Assembly (NCBI GenBank): GCA_947044405.1
Contig: CAMRHE010000196.1
Location: forward strand, 2,711,001-2,775,000
From: Leptodactylus fallax
Taxonomy: Eukaryota > Chordata > Amphibia > Anura > Leptodactylidae
Reading direction: 5' to 3'
Length of the DNA stretch: 64,000 nucleotides
Shown here: positions 1 through 13,300 of the stretch, piece by piece
How positions within the stretch are numbered: position 1 is the first letter of the stretch
Layout: every line of letters starts with the position of its first letter
Program-made: the position numbers and the translations under genes
Notes under the pieces: generated by a model
The model's database searches: none
What the model was told of the DNA's origin: nothing
Seen by the model: the letters and a program-made list of their open reading frames with translations, nothing else

Positions 1-3000
1 TATATACATACATAGTAATTTAGTTTTAAATAAGAAATCAATAAAAAAAAGTTGATTGATACTATTGTCTGCTCGTCATCACTGCAGCAATGAGCAGTAT
101 CTAGTATTATATATAGGATTAAAGGAGTTTCTTTAGTTTTGTACTTACCAAGTTAAATATTTCTTCACCAATTCCTCCATGGCAGGGGTCAGCTCCTGTT
201 ACAAGTTAATGAGTACTTGTCTCCTACATCCCCCAAGCCTGTGTACACTGACCATGCTGTGTGAACAATGTACATCCTTAGAGGTAATATTGACTCCACA
301 GATGTTGCACTGTGTTGCTGCATTTCAATAGAGCCTTGCAAAGTAATGGGAGTCAATTGAAGTGTTGGATTTAAACTGTGTGTGACTTTATGGGGTTAAG
401 GATTCACTAGAGGAAAGCAACTGAAAAGGGAGTTCTAACAAAGAAAGTCAAAAGCTCTATGTGTCCTATGGATTTAGAGGGGAGGCTGCTGTGTACTGAT
501 AGCTGGGCTCATCCTTATGAGAGTCACAGTGGTAAAGGTATTGTTCTGGATCAGACCCTGGCACTAGGATGTCTAGGAATGCATGATACGGCTGTACTAA
601 TGGGAAGCGCGACCTCTGCTGGAGGAGAACCGAACTGCTTCCGCAGCATCTTGCTGCAAAGCCGTCCTAACACGAGGTTTTCACACACCCCCTTTGTGTA
701 GCATCATTTTTTTACTGCTATCTAGTGATCTGCATGATAGAAGTCAGTGCATGCAAAGTATTAGTCAGACATCTGTATATTAAAACACTATTAAGGATGA
801 AAGGCTTTTTTTTTGCTAAATCCTATTTAGTATGACTGATCTGAACAATGTATATGACAAGTGATTTAGTGCATATCATTACTGTCATTTGAAGGGTTAA
901 AACTAGGTACCGGGATTGTAGCAATATTTGACACAGAATGACAGTACATGCTGGGACTTGTAGTGCCACATGTGCGTCTTACACTAGGTGGGCTTCTGGT
1001 CACCTTCACTTCTGCATATGTAAACTATTTACTTTGGATGTGATTGTAAGCATATGCACAGGCAGCCTATTGACCAGATGGGTGCATACACCTTTGATCC
1101 CGTTGAGATTGACTTGATGAATGCTAAAGTAAGCAAATGATAGGGAAAGGCGACAGAGCAGAGGTGTCCTATGACTGCAGGGTCTTTGGGAGCCCCGGCT
1201 GGTGTGGATATGATTTCACCTCTGAGAAGATGCAGTCCCAAATCAGTCTCACATAACAAAAGCCAGCTGTCTCTATGAGCCACAGATAGGGCGGTGACTG
1301 CAAACAGAGGTGGGAGGGAGGCAGCTCTGTTAAAAAATGGGCAAGCTCCAGGGAAGATCCATATTATCAGTCGCCACGTGGACTATAGCCATATCTCACA
1401 TAGTGGCGCTTATTGCATGAGCAACTAGTGACATGTTCTGTAGGAAGCATCTAATAAAAGCAACTACAATGAAGCCTCTCCAAAAGACCACCTCTTTAGG
1501 AAGACCACTCCCTTACCCAGACCAGATTCCCTGTGATTTTCAGTTCTACCTTATACTTATGCATAATGACTGTCCACTTTTCAATGCAATTTTGGGTGGT
1601 TGCCTGAAAGAGGTTAAACTGTATGTTACATGAATTGTACTCAACGGCAGTTTTGGACAAATGCCTTTACATATACCATATTGTATTGGGAAAAGAAACA
1701 CATCATATAATATGGCAATATTCTAACAAGTAGCAATACATAAAAGTATATATAGCAGTGGTTCAATATAGAAGAAAATAATACATAAAATAAGCAGATA
1801 TATAAATAAATACATAAATAAATCAAATCAATAGATACATAATTATATATAATAAATAAAGTGATACATTGTTGCTCCAGTTGTCCATAGGAGAACATCA
1901 GGTAGACCACCAAGAACATGGGATCATTTGCTTTAGAAAAGACAAGTCCCTGCTCCCCCGGCTCTATGTGTTTATTTAGTATTAGAAAACTTTTCCTTTT
2001 TAATGTTGATGGAGCCAATTACACATAGGGAGTTATTGTATAACCAGGGTGTCAGACACATGCATTGGGGTCACTACCTTTAGTAAAACACATACATAAA
2101 ATGCCCATAGAAGTCCACATTATCACCACCCACTTAGAGGAAACGACAGAGCTTGACAACTGCTTATTGTTAAAGACCACCAGTAACAGCTAAGGAGGGG
2201 GGGTGTGAACGTGCAAACTTCAGGAGGAGGTTGCTAAGAGGAGTAAAAAAGGATCAGAGCACTCTTCATCCTCTACAAGGAGAGGTAAGGATTAGACTGG
2301 GTCAGTGGAGCAGCACCATTGACAGCGCTTCCATAGTCTACAATGAAATGGCTGTCACTTAAGGATCCTTAATATGCACAACACTCAGTGACTGACCCTG
2401 ACATCAAAGGCTTGCATTGCATTTTACAGCTGGATTGAAAAGACACAATTTATACTATAGAGACCAGAGGTAGGCAGCCCATTTTCTTATGTCTTCAAGT
2501 AGGAAACCTGTTGAATCTACAGATATAGCAGAGCTGAATTTGTGCTTGGGCCAGCATTGTTTGAGCATGATGTAGTAGACTAGGTGTACCAGCAGTTCTG
2601 TGCAAAATCCATGCGCCAGATCAGCCCTGCTACATCTGCAGCTTTTGTACTACTAGGAGTTTCTGAACGTCCTTGCCAAGCTCTAGGGTGCTGTAGGTTT
2701 TTGGCTTTACAGCAAATGGGGCAAATGTTGCAAATGCATGTTCTGCAGAGATTTGTACCTTTATTAAATGTGCTATTGCAGATATGATCATACACAATGA
2801 ATGCATTTACTATATAGACTTATAGGAATGGCTTATGTCCTAAAGGGGTTCAGTGGTCTTTAACTTTGCCAGGTGGTTATAACATAGTACATGTAGGAAT
2901 GAAACTGATATAGTGTTTTATAAGCCAGTATTAGAAGTTGACTTGGGGCATTCTGCCAGCTCCTCGCCACAATCTAGATGGCTACTGCAGTTTTCCCATA

Positions 3001-5378
3001 CACTGAGTATATGTATAGTAGCAAACAATTTATGAAAGTCCCATACATGACACGTCATTTCTATTCATTTGCATCTAAGTATGACAAATCATAGACGTAT
3101 TGAGATTTTAATATATATAGTATATATGCCCATAGCCTAGTTTAGTATATAATCTGATCAAAATATAACACTAATGTGTCTATATTGAGTAATATGATGC
3201 TTTGTATGCAGGGGACTATTACTTTTACTATTGTATATGATTAATGGCATTGAGAAAGGTATAGTTTGAGTCCTGCCAAGTTTCCTTGCCCCTTCTGTGC
3301 CCTCATTTTGGGGTTAGTTCTTCTTTTAGCTGAGTAATCTGGGGCAAGCTGGTGCAAGCTCAGTCTGACAACCCCTTTGAAGGGATTATGGTTGTTTGGT
3401 AGCCTACCCCTAGCAACCGCTCTGTCTTGCATGACTCAGCCATTTAGCTGAATCCTCAGTTGAGACTGTGCTGGAAACAGAGAAGGGGGAAAGCTTCTTG
3501 GCAGCAGTTCAACCATGTCATTCCCTTCACAGTCCATGCTATTAATCATATTGATGTGCACTGTCTCGGCTCTATAGGGCTTCTGCTTTGCATAGTTCTT
3601 GTCATCCATGTTGTACCTACCGATACAATTTTTAATTAGCCATAAACCCATAAAACTATTTCTTAAAAGGATATTTATTTTACGTCTTTTCCGTAACTCT
3701 CATAGACTATATAGACAGTCATCTCTCCATTGGACTATATGGACAGTGCCACTACTGGTAATTCATGATTGAGGATCACCAGTTCCTCACTCTCCTAATA
3801 AGTGAGGGTCCAAGAGAAGGAACCCAAACCCATGAGACATTCATGGTGGAAATAGTGGTCTAGTCTAGTAATTCAGGCCTTCCTTTGTGGGGGGTTTCTT
3901 CAGGAATGTCTAAAATGTAGAACATGGTGGAGAAAGGGCACTAAGTACAGTAAAGGCTGACTTGTAAAATTTTCCACCCAAGAGTTGGAATTAATCCTTT
4001 GTATGAACAGAGTCCTTGCCGTGACATAACTCCAGTAGATGTGGAGAGTCAGCAAAGAAGCAGAAAGGTAATGTCAGGACATAACCTCCATGCCAATGGC
4101 TTAACTAATGTGGCCTGCAATGGAGCACGAAGTGCTCAGTTCTTTAAATCTGTCAATGACAAAATGTAATTCTGCTCTAATTTCAGTGGATTGTGTCTGT
4201 TGCGAGTTATGTTGTATCATTGGTTGGTTTCTTGTATAGTCCCAATCATTTACGTATAGGTACCTGTACATTTAAGTAGTGAGTCCAGAGGTCTCTAGTT
4301 TAGGCATGACTTTTAAGGTTGCAGTAAGTTACACTATTAGCTTAACATTGTTTTGCTATTTTGAGGTTATTCTTTAATGGTTGCCCACTATATCATACTA
4401 TAGGACTTGGATTAAAGGGCTTTCCAGGCTAAAAAGTTTGATGACTTATCCTAAATCTAATATCATATCTGTGGGGGTCTGACACCCATCAACCCCATTG
4501 GTCAGCTGTTATCAGTAGCTTATACATAGAGAATTGAGCAGAAAGCAAACAGTGCTATTCTCTGTGTAGTGGCTGAACTGAGTCACTGCAGGTTTGCTCC
4601 CGTTGTAATGAATGGGAGCTGATCTGCAGTACCTGATCTGGCCACTACACAGAGTGCAGTGCTGTCAGCCCCCTGATCCATTCTCTGTATATCAGCTGTT
4701 GACAACAGCTGACCAATGGGGGTGCCAGGTGTCAGACCCCCACATATCTGATATAGTTGACCTAGCTATCAATATTTTTAGCCCAGCACACCGTTTTAAG
4801 GGTAGCAGTACAAGCAATTTTGGCTAATCCAAGGTTACAGTGTGCTTGTTTTGCTTATCTTTCCTTTATGTATCTACTATTGAGCAGCCAGGTACTTATA
4901 TTATCAGGTATTAAGTTACATTCAGAAGGACAGCCTATAAAAACATCTCCTGGGCCTTATATATACAATATACAATATTTCTATTGCCATTGGTCTTGTG
5001 GTTAACAAGCTGTGATACAAGTATATTTCTGGGTCCAGTCACATTAATGGCATTGACATCAATGGCTAGACTTTAACATGAAACATGGCTTTTTTTTCAA
5101 GGTGTTTCCTTTCCTCACATCTGTTTATTGTCACTGAGCAGAACACGAGGTTCTCAGCCGTCCTCTCCCTTAGCTCACGTCTCTGACATCATCATGGGGA
5201 GAAGGCCAGAGCAGCTGATTGTCAAGAGGTCTAGGGCTCCCACAGACCAGTTATTGTGAGCGAGAAAATACATGCAAGCTTCAAGACATAATAACAAAAT
5301 AGTTTGTTTGTTGCTAAAATGTCAAGTCCGGGACTGTGAGTCATAAACTAATGCGCGCTTTCTTTTTTTTTTTTCCAG
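1..5378. other. Non-coding DNA upstream of first coding exon
   Basis: No supported gene. Open frames here are short, lack codon bias and match no family I recognise. The stretch should hold the end of versican intron 1 and possibly the non-coding first exon and promoter, but neither could be identified. It is AT-rich with an A/T-simple tract around 1730-1860 and one fold-back repeat at 4414-4799 (listed separately). Confidence 0.6.
4414..4799. repeat. Fold-back (long inverted) repeat
   Basis: The left arm (about 4414-4520) and right arm (about 4695-4799) are imperfect reverse complements; for example GTGGGGGTCTGACACC occurs in the left arm and its complement in the right arm. A second nested inverted pair, CTCTGTGTAGTGG and CCACTACACAGAG, lies inside. 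The structure fits a non-autonomous foldback or MITE-like element. Related elements that start with AAAGGGATTGTCC-like ends occur elsewhere in the window (44168, 48308, 59224). Confidence 0.7.
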
Positions 5379-5384
5379 GTCAAT

Positions 5385-5454
5385 ATGTTGTTAGATCTGA
5401 AATATATATTTTGGATATGCTCAGCATTCCATATTACTAATGCATTCCGTGCAG
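5385..5454 (+). CDS. vcan: Versican first coding exon: start codon and signal peptide
   Basis: The exon starts at 5379 after a T-rich tract ending in CAG; six 5' UTR bases precede ATG at 5385. It encodes 23 residues, MLLDLKYIFWICSAFHITNA plus FRA, a typical signal peptide with a hydrophobic core and a small residue (Ala20) at a plausible cleavage point. Length and pattern match the mammalian versican leader. The exon ends in phase 1 at a GTAAGG donor (5455) and joins the Ig exon in frame. The call depends on position and splice phase as well as leader similarity, since a signal peptide alone is weakly diagnostic. Confidence 0.93.
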
Positions 5455-6501
5455 GTAAGGACCTTATTTACTAATATTATATTTTATTGTAACTTATTTT
5501 GACCAAATATATGCAGTTTATAGATCTGATCTTCCCTTCCTAGAGCATGGTGATTATTATAGCATAGGTGATGGTTACTGTAATGTCTACATTTAATCGT
5601 CCCCAGGTCTGGTGTAGTCAGTGGGTGGGAATTTCTTCCTCTGGATTCTCTTCTATTAGATAAAACAGAGATGATCCCCAGTCTAAACTATGTGGCATGT
5701 AGGCATAATAGTCTCATTAACATTGTAGTTCTCCTGCCATTAGGGTCAGTGCAGGCTTTCTTGGCACCAAAGAAGGCTTTTTCGGTATATATCCCACCAC
5801 CATGGGGTCCTAAAGTTCATTAAATAATTAAATTAATTTAGCATTTTTGCCTGCCTTCCCTAGTTCTATGTTGCCTTATATTTAACAAATGAAAAGAATG
5901 GATGTATTATAGATTTGCCCCAGTTTTCTGATTTAAAAGAAATTGCTCAGAAATTTGCAACTTTTTGCCATTTTCCACCACTCATGGCGCTTTTCAAAAA
6001 GTTGGTGGGGCTTAACACAAAGCATAAATTGGAATAAATTATAGCATAAAACTGCTGTTTTATACCAAATATGTCATTTTATATCTGCTTTGGCACATTT
6101 TACTCCAGCACACTTCAGATTAAGATTGGCATATAAAACGCCAGTCTTAATATATTTTCTCTTCAGTCCCATTTCCCTCCATCTCTTTCCCCACTATGCT
6201 TGTACACTTCTCAATATAAGGTCAGCGGATTGCCCTACCACATATATGTACTAAGGTCCTCCAGCACCTGTAGTTCGTCTCCCATTCTTCACATGTTGCT
6301 CCATAGGAGAAGGTACTTTATATTTTAATTAGCACAGATGATCATTAACATATGTAAATCATGTTAGAACATTATTTATTGGCTAAACTGTTGCATATTT
6401 AATTTTTAGATATACTTATCCTTGCCATACACTTTAGCTGAGGGTTAGACTAACAGCTATTTATCCCAACCCCCTATACTGAGAACCCCCTATACTCAAG
6501 T

Positions 6502-7099
6502 TGGCCAACCATGCGTGTGTTCTGAGTGGATAGGGGGGAGTACCAGACACTTTTGGCAATGGCTTATCTCCTCCAAGCACAAAAGGATGGGTCATGTTGA
6601 AATTCAATAACTCGATCCTTCTTGTTCCCAATATCTGCCATTGGTGGCTGGCCAGTTTTGTTGGAATTGGCAGATTCAGACAACATTATTAAGTATGGTC
6701 ATCTTTAGAAATATCGTCTCCTTGATAAATATTGGAACAGATTGTATGTTGGCCAGCCTTGTATATATTTACCCCTTTCTATTCCCAGCATTCCTTGTCC
6801 CTTCAGTGTGGCATATCCATTAATAATGATCTGGTGTGACACTTGGAAAGAGATTATTATTATTCTATGAGAATGTAGAATTAGTAAAGTATTCCATGGC
6901 TTCAGCTCTGGCAATTACAAGCAGTTAAGTTCATGCCAGGGAGAAAAATCTTTCCTTGGTATCTGGAAAACTAAGCTGATTGTTAGAGCGAGAGGTAGCA
7001 GACACATTATTTCCAATTTTAAGTGTTTCATATTTTTCCATCCTTCATGAAACCCAGCAGTTCATAAGGATTCAATGTGGCCCTAGTTAGAAAGAAAAA
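6502..7099 (+). repeat. Source-like copy of a locally duplicated segment
   Basis: The segments 6502-6699 and 6997-7099 match, with substitutions and small gaps, the contiguous sequence at 9720-9999. The intervening 6700-6996 (297 bp) is absent from the downstream copy; both break points carry GGT (6697-6699 and 6994-6996). The beginning also resembles a dispersed repeat starting with a CCATACAC-like motif, so part of the match could be repeat-family similarity. Confidence 0.7.
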
Positions 7100-7339
7100 T
7101 GTGGTTAGCTTTGAGTTGTCTTTTATAGTTTTTGCTTAGAACTTTCTAGGAATAATAACCAGAAACATCAATTCCCTTCATGCTGTGTGCATGCAATATA
7201 GGAGCTGAAAGCTATAGAAATCCCATCATAGTAGAAAATAGACAATAAGATCCCCCGTAAAGGGCCCAAATAAAGAGTGGCTACAAATACTGTGTCTAAT
7301 CTGTAGGACCCTAAATGTTTATGCATTACACAGACAGTA

Positions 7340-7715
7340 CAAGAGCATCTCAATAAATTAGAATATCTTTGAAATGTTTATTTATTTCAGTAATTAAATT
7401 AAAAAAGTGACCTCCTATATTTTCTAGATTATTTACACACAGATTGTTCTATTTCAAGTGTTTTATTTCTGTAAATGTTGATTATGGATTACAGGTAATG
7501 AAAACCAAAATCTAAGAAAATTTGAATATTGGAAAAAAGTTAATTATTGTAAATTCAGTGTGTCACCTGCCAAGGTTTCCTAAGCCTTTAAATGGTCCCT
7601 CAGTCTGGTTCAGTAGGACACACAGTCATGGAAGACGCTGGTTATGAATTGTATTACTGAATCACTGAAATGAATGAACGTTTCAAAGATATTCTAATTT
7701 ATTGAGATGAACCTG
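7340..7715. mobile_element. Small TA-flanked inverted-repeat transposon (MITE)
   Basis: A 376 bp element with terminal inverted repeats of about 37 bp: the left end has CATCTCAATAAATTAGAATA from base 7346, and the right end carries its reverse complement. TA dinucleotides at 7338-7339 and 7716-7717 fit the target duplication of Tc1/mariner elements. It has no open frame, so it is non-autonomous and would depend on a transposase supplied elsewhere. The arms remain well matched while the interior has no recognisable coding remnant. Confidence 0.88.
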
Positions 7716-9671
7716 TATGTTGATTTAAATGAGAATAGTGTAATACATAATTTCCCCTGTAGGGGCACTGCAGATAAATTAAGCACTTGGTGCTAGAATT
7801 CCCCCAAAGATTACAACTGATCACTGGAACAGCTACTTTTATTAGCATACCTTTCTAATAAATGTAACCTGTTGTATCTGCAAGTGTCTTGTGTTCTAAG
7901 AAAGTATTAGGCCTCATGTACAGTATAAAAAGTAGTGCAGTTACAAAGTGCAGCAGTGGTCCATGAAAATCTTCATAAGGCTGACAATATCTGGATGCTT
8001 TAAATGCAGTTCTAAAAGATATGGAAATAATCAAATAGGATAAAGCAATAAAAGGCACTTGGCAGCATAATGCTATTGTAGAAGAGGCACGCGGAAATAA
8101 ATTGAATTAACAAAAAAATATTGTAATGGTCTAATTGAGCGAATAATAACAATAGTGATGATATTTGTCTCTGTGAGTGAATTATGTATGAGAGAACCAA
8201 GCCTTTAGTTTAATGATCGGCAGAGGTCTAGTTAAAAGGACTAAACATACCAAAGTAACCACATCTATTGAGCAAGCAACAATAATTCCTCAAATGCTGG
8301 ATTGTGAGCACAATTGAATTTGCCAGAAATGAAAGAAAAGATCTGCTCAATAATTAAGCAGCAGAGGATTGGGAAGGGGGGGATGGCGTTCACAGCGGAG
8401 CTTAATGGGCCAAAAAAATGTCTATAGCGATGATTAGGAAAAACAAAACACTTTTCTTAAAAAGGCAATTGTGAAATCAGGAAAATGAGAATGTGGCCGG
8501 GAAAGATGTATCTTCATTAACTGGCGGGGCGGTCGCAGTATTGGATTCCTATGGTAATATGAACAGTTTATCAATGGATATCCTACCCTTCTCAATTCTG
8601 CCTTTACTAAAGGTCCTTTCAATGCAACAACTTTACAAAACACCGACTAATGATCAGTCGTCGTTCTGCAGCTCAGTTCCATTTTAGTGAACAGGACTGA
8701 GCTGCAATACCAGGTAGAGCCTGTATAAAATGTATAGCACTTTATCGTTGTGTGAACATAAATGTCCCACTGATGATGGTATCTATTAAGGTGTCAAGAT
8801 CAATGAAGAACAAGGATAAAGGATAATGCTATTATTTATCATTGACCTTCTCCCTCATTTTAATTGTCCAAGTGCCATTACAATCAATGAAGAGCAAATT
8901 GTGATGATAATTGTCCAGTCTAAATAGGCGGTTAAGGGCAAGGGAGAAAATAATTCACTCAATGATAACTCATAAGTATCTCCTGAGTATATTCATGAAA
9001 ATGCAGTTTCCTAATGACCAACATTCATTGATGTTGATGTTGCATTGATCAGGTGAATTCACTGGCTGTATTATTATGGAGTTTGGTTCTGCCAATGTAG
9101 TAGTCTGTCTCCATTGTGTATAATTGACAAGTGCTCCTTAAAGGGATTGTCCTCTATTAGACATATTCTTCTTTCATTCTTCTTTCATGGTGCCAATAGT
9201 TGGTACTCTTTCTCGGGCACCCTAGTTTGATCAGCACATTCAATGTATGTTTTGGGAAAACAATTTCTGCTTATTTTTTTAAAGATCTCCGAATAAGATA
9301 TGTCCATTCTCCTCTACTGTTTTACTGAGATGCAAGATCCATCTTTACTATTGTGATATGACGCAGTCCAGTGACCATATTGTTTCTTGACAATAGAAAC
9401 CCAATTATTTTTGTCCCATTGAGTAGTCAAAGTCTATGAAAGTGATGAAGATAGCAGAGCACTGTGCTGAGCTGTGTCCATCAGCCACATAGAATGGATC
9501 GCACGGACATGCTTGATCATTGCTTCATTTGAACTCCTCAATGTGGTCATGCAGAGAAGCAAACAAGGGTGGTTCTGGTGAGGTCCTAGTGATCACCTGT
9601 AGACAGGTGATGAATATGGATTGTGTAAATACCCTTTTAACCTTGGTCATACACGTACATGGAGGCTGAAG

Positions 9672-10027
9672 AAAGATGATAAATGCGTGAAAAACGAGTT
9701 TTAAGTGAAAAGTGACACATGGCCAACCATGCATGTGTTCTGTGTGGATAGAGGGGAGTACCAGACACTTTTGATGATTGTGTATCTCATGTTGAAATTC
9801 AATAACCCGATCCTTATTTTTCCCAATATCTGCCATTGGTAGTTGGCCAGTTTTGTTGGAATCGGCAGATTCAGACAACATTATTAATAAGTATGGTAGC
9901 AGACACATTATTTCCAGTTTTAAGTGTTTCATATTTTTCCATCCTTCATGAAACCCAGCAGTTCATAAGGATTCAATGTGGCCCTAGTTAGAAAGAAAAG
10001 ATGATAAATGCGTGAAAAACGAGTTTT
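9672..10027 (+). repeat. Inserted duplicate segment bounded by 31 bp direct repeats
   Basis: Bases 9672-9702 and 9997-10027 are an identical 31 bp direct repeat containing GATGATAAATGCGTG. Between them lies a copy of 6502-6699 joined directly to 6997-7099. The arrangement looks like an insertion of locally copied DNA with duplication of the receiving site. The right-hand repeat ends four bases before the left target duplication of the adjacent LINE. Confidence 0.8.
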
Positions 10028-10031
10028 TGTA

Positions 10032-10046
10032 TTGCTTCTTCTTTTA
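10032..10046 (+). repeat. LINE target-site duplication, left copy
   Basis: TTGCTTCTTCTTTTA, 15 bp, identical to 16584-16598. It borders the 3' end of the minus-strand LINE and defines that end exactly. Confidence 0.93.
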
Positions 10047-10357
10047 TATTCAATCAGTTTTATTAAGTTTTCAAAGATTAAATAACAGTGCATACAAGAA
10101 AGATACTAGCATATATTCAAGTCGAGTAACTATAGGTTACAATATATATATACTGATCAATGGAACGACTTGCAAAGGGTTATATTCTATTACTTGGAAG
10201 CTAAAAAGTCTCTTGACCAATGTACTGGAATGAAGGCTGTTGTAGAGTAACCTAGATTAACAAAACACAAAAAAAAAAAAAAAAAACCCATTAGAAATAG
10301 TAAAATTAATGTGATACTACAGAAGAAGGTTCAAGGCTGGGATAAATAAGGACAGTT
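10047..10357 (-). other. LINE 3' UTR
   Basis: Read on the minus strand this follows the ORF2 stop. It contains a homopolymer of about 18 A on the + strand (near 10269-10286, a T run in LINE sense) and ends in an AATAAAACTGATTGAATA-like tail without a long poly(A). Confidence 0.75.
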
Positions 10358-13300
10358 TTACAGCGGTTGGGTGTGGGCAGTTAGTGTCCATGGAAGCCAG
10401 TTCCTCTCAAACTTGCTGTCTCCAAAGACTCCATGGGAGAGGATCTTTTCATGTTGATACGTCTGTTCCACCATTTTCTCCAAATCTCTCCGAGACGGAA
10501 TGGTAGCTGATTTCCAGTTCCGTAAAAGAGCCAATGTTGCTGCTAGTAAGGCATGACCAATCATCACTCTATAGGCTGTCGGGAAGGAATCAATCTGCAG
10601 GAATAGTAAGGCTAAGGCTGGGGAGGGAAGAATAGAGAATCCAACCAAGGATGAAATCCATCGGAAAACGTCTTGCCAGTATAGCTCCAGCTGAGGGCAT
10701 GTCCACAGTATATGGAATAGAGACCCTTTCTCGCCGCATCCTCTCCAACAAGCGTCCGAGGCCTGTGAGTACATTCGGTGGAGTCGCTCTGGGGTATAGT
10801 ACCAGTGTAGGAGAATTTTGGTGGTGGTTTCATAGTGGGTCACGCACCTGAAGGTCTTCTTAGTAAAAGCCAAAGCTTTCTGCCATTGCAAGGTCGAATA
10901 TGTTCGTTTGAATTGAGCTTCCCAGCTAAGCAGTGGTGTGGATTTGATCAAGTGGTTTTTGGAACCCATGGTGTTGTAGATAGAGCTGAGAATTTTGGTA
11001 GAGGGATTCGGAGTTTTGAGAAGATCCAATAAAGATTTATTGTAGGTCACCTGTTTATTGTGATTGGAGGATAGAAAGTGTTTGACTCTCAGATAAGGAA
11101 AGAGGCAGTTAGATGGTAAGGAGAAGGTAGATTGCAAAGACTGAAATGGGATTATCGAGTCTGCACTCCATATCTGTGAGATAGAAGTAATGCCGCATGC
11201 TCTCCACTGAGACAAGTCCAGGTCTAGGATTGCTTGTTCCAATAATTCAATCGGGGCTTGCGTGATGCTTAATATCTGTTTCTTGCCAGTCGCATGGTGA
11301 GTGTGGCGCCATCTGTCCGTGAGGTGTTGTAGAATAGGGGATGGGAGAAAAAGCGCCTCCTCCGTCAAAAGTGAATAAATGAGCCAAGATTTAAGATTGT
11401 GCTGTGGTATCATATGGGACTCAAGATGTATCCAGGATTTATGAGTATTGTTGTGCCACCAGTCCTTTAAAGTAGAAAGATGGGCGGCTACGTAGTAATC
11501 GAAGATGTTGGGCACTCCTATGCCTCCTACACCCCGCTTCCTGTATAGGATAGAGGACGGAAGTCTTGGTTTTTTAGAATTCCAGATGAACTTATTGAGT
11601 ATAGCGTTGATCTTTTGAAGGAATACGAGAGGAGGTGCTACAGGGATAGTTCTAAATAAATATAGTAGTTTTGGGAGTAGTATCATTTGAAATGCAGAAA
11701 TTCTTCCTAACCATGACAGGTTATATTTTGCGTAGGCCTGAATTTCCTTTTCCAAACCAATCAGTCGTGGGGTATAGTTGACTTTGGACACCAGTGCAAT
11801 GGAGGGAGTGATCTTGATCCCCAAATAATCCAATTCAGTTGATCTCCAATCATAAGGAAAGTTCTTCCTGAGAAGCTCCAGAAGTGGCGCGGGAATGTTT
11901 AGAGGAAGTATTTGTGTTTTAGATTCATTAATTTTGTAGAAGGAGAGGGCTCCATATTGTTTAAGAGTTTCGATAGCCGCTGGTAACGATGTTTCTGGCT
12001 GAGTTAGAGATAGTATGATGTCATCCGCGTATAAGGAGATAAGATGAGAAGAGTCTGCCACTTTCACTCCCTGCACTCTCTCATGTTGCCTCAGGGTCTG
12101 TGCTAAAGGTTCCATGGTGAGTATGAATATCAGTGGGGAAAGAGGGCATCCCTGTCTTGTTCCGTTTCTGATGTTAAAGCTGTCTGATAGCGTATTGTTA
12201 ACAAATACCCTAGCCGACGGAGAAGAATAGAGATTCGAAATAGCGTTGAGAATAGGGCCAGAAAATCTCAATTTCTGTAGGACCGAGAAGGCGAACGTCC
12301 AGTTGATCCTGTCAAACGCCTTCTCGGCGTCCAAGGCGACCATGAGGGATGGAATCTTTCTGCGCTCCAATAGTTCCACCAGATGGAGGACACGCCTGGT
12401 GTTGTCTGGGGCTTGACGACCTTTCACAAAGCCCACCTGATCCGTGCCAACTAGGTCTGGAAGGATAGGAGCCAGACGAGATGCCAGTATCTTTGCGTAT
12501 AGTTTAAGGTCCGAATTCAATAACGAAATTGGTCTGAAGTTTTGTGGGACATCGGCTGTTTTGCCAGGGAAGAGTGACAATCAGCGCTGCTAGAGACTCA
12601 TGCGGAAGCGGTGCGCCCGACATAGCATGGTTAAGGAACTTTAGAAGAGATGGAGCAAGTGCTTGTTGAAAGTGTTGTAGGTATTCATTGGAGAAACCGT
12701 CTGGTCCTGGGGATTTACCCTTAGGTAAAGACTTTATGGTGTTCATCACTTCTGTGAGAGTGATAGGCGCACTTAATCCCACAAGATGATCGTCTGTAAG
12801 ACTTGGTAGTCTAACGTTGTTTAGGAAACTAGACACCAAGGTGGCGTGATCTGTTGGGAGAGGGGTATGTTCCTGTAAATTGTAGAGTCGCGCGTAGTAA
12901 TCCTTGAAAGAGTTGGCAATGTCTCTAGGGTCTGTGAAATGCATTCCGGTAAAAGGATGTTTAATGTATGGGATCCTTGATTTGATTGTTCTAGCTCGCA
13001 GTTGTCTTGCTAATAATCTACCAGCCTTGTTGCTTTGGGAGTAAAAACGAGCTTTGGATTTTTTTCAGAGCTTTTTCGTAGTCTTGTAGAAGGAGAAGAC
13101 GTAGATGTTGTCTGGCCTGAAAGATTTGTTCAGAGGTAGCCGAGTTGGGATTGGCTTTGTTTGTAGCTTCTAGGGTACGGAGTGTTACCAACGCAGCATT
13201 GACTTTTTCCTGACGTTCCTGCTTGTTTCTATGTGCAATTTTAATAAGGGTACCGCGGATGTATGCTTTATGTGCATTCCATAGAATATAGGGGTTGTCT

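Noticed and set aside
1641..2018. 125-residue minus-strand open frame rich in Tyr, Ile and Leu
   Set aside because: Composition reflects an AT-rich simple tract, not a membrane protein; no start context or conserved pattern.
2240..2290. Candidate promoter and non-coding first exon (TAAAAAAGG followed by AAGGAGAG|GTAAGG)
   Set aside because: The implied exon would be very short and has no recognisable similarity to a versican 5' UTR; a TATA-like run plus a donor-like GTAAGG is expected by chance in this much sequence.
9525..9932. 135-residue minus-strand open frame
   Set aside because: It overlaps the duplicated repeat segment at 9720-9932, has no family resemblance, and is not preserved in the matching sequence at 6502-6699.
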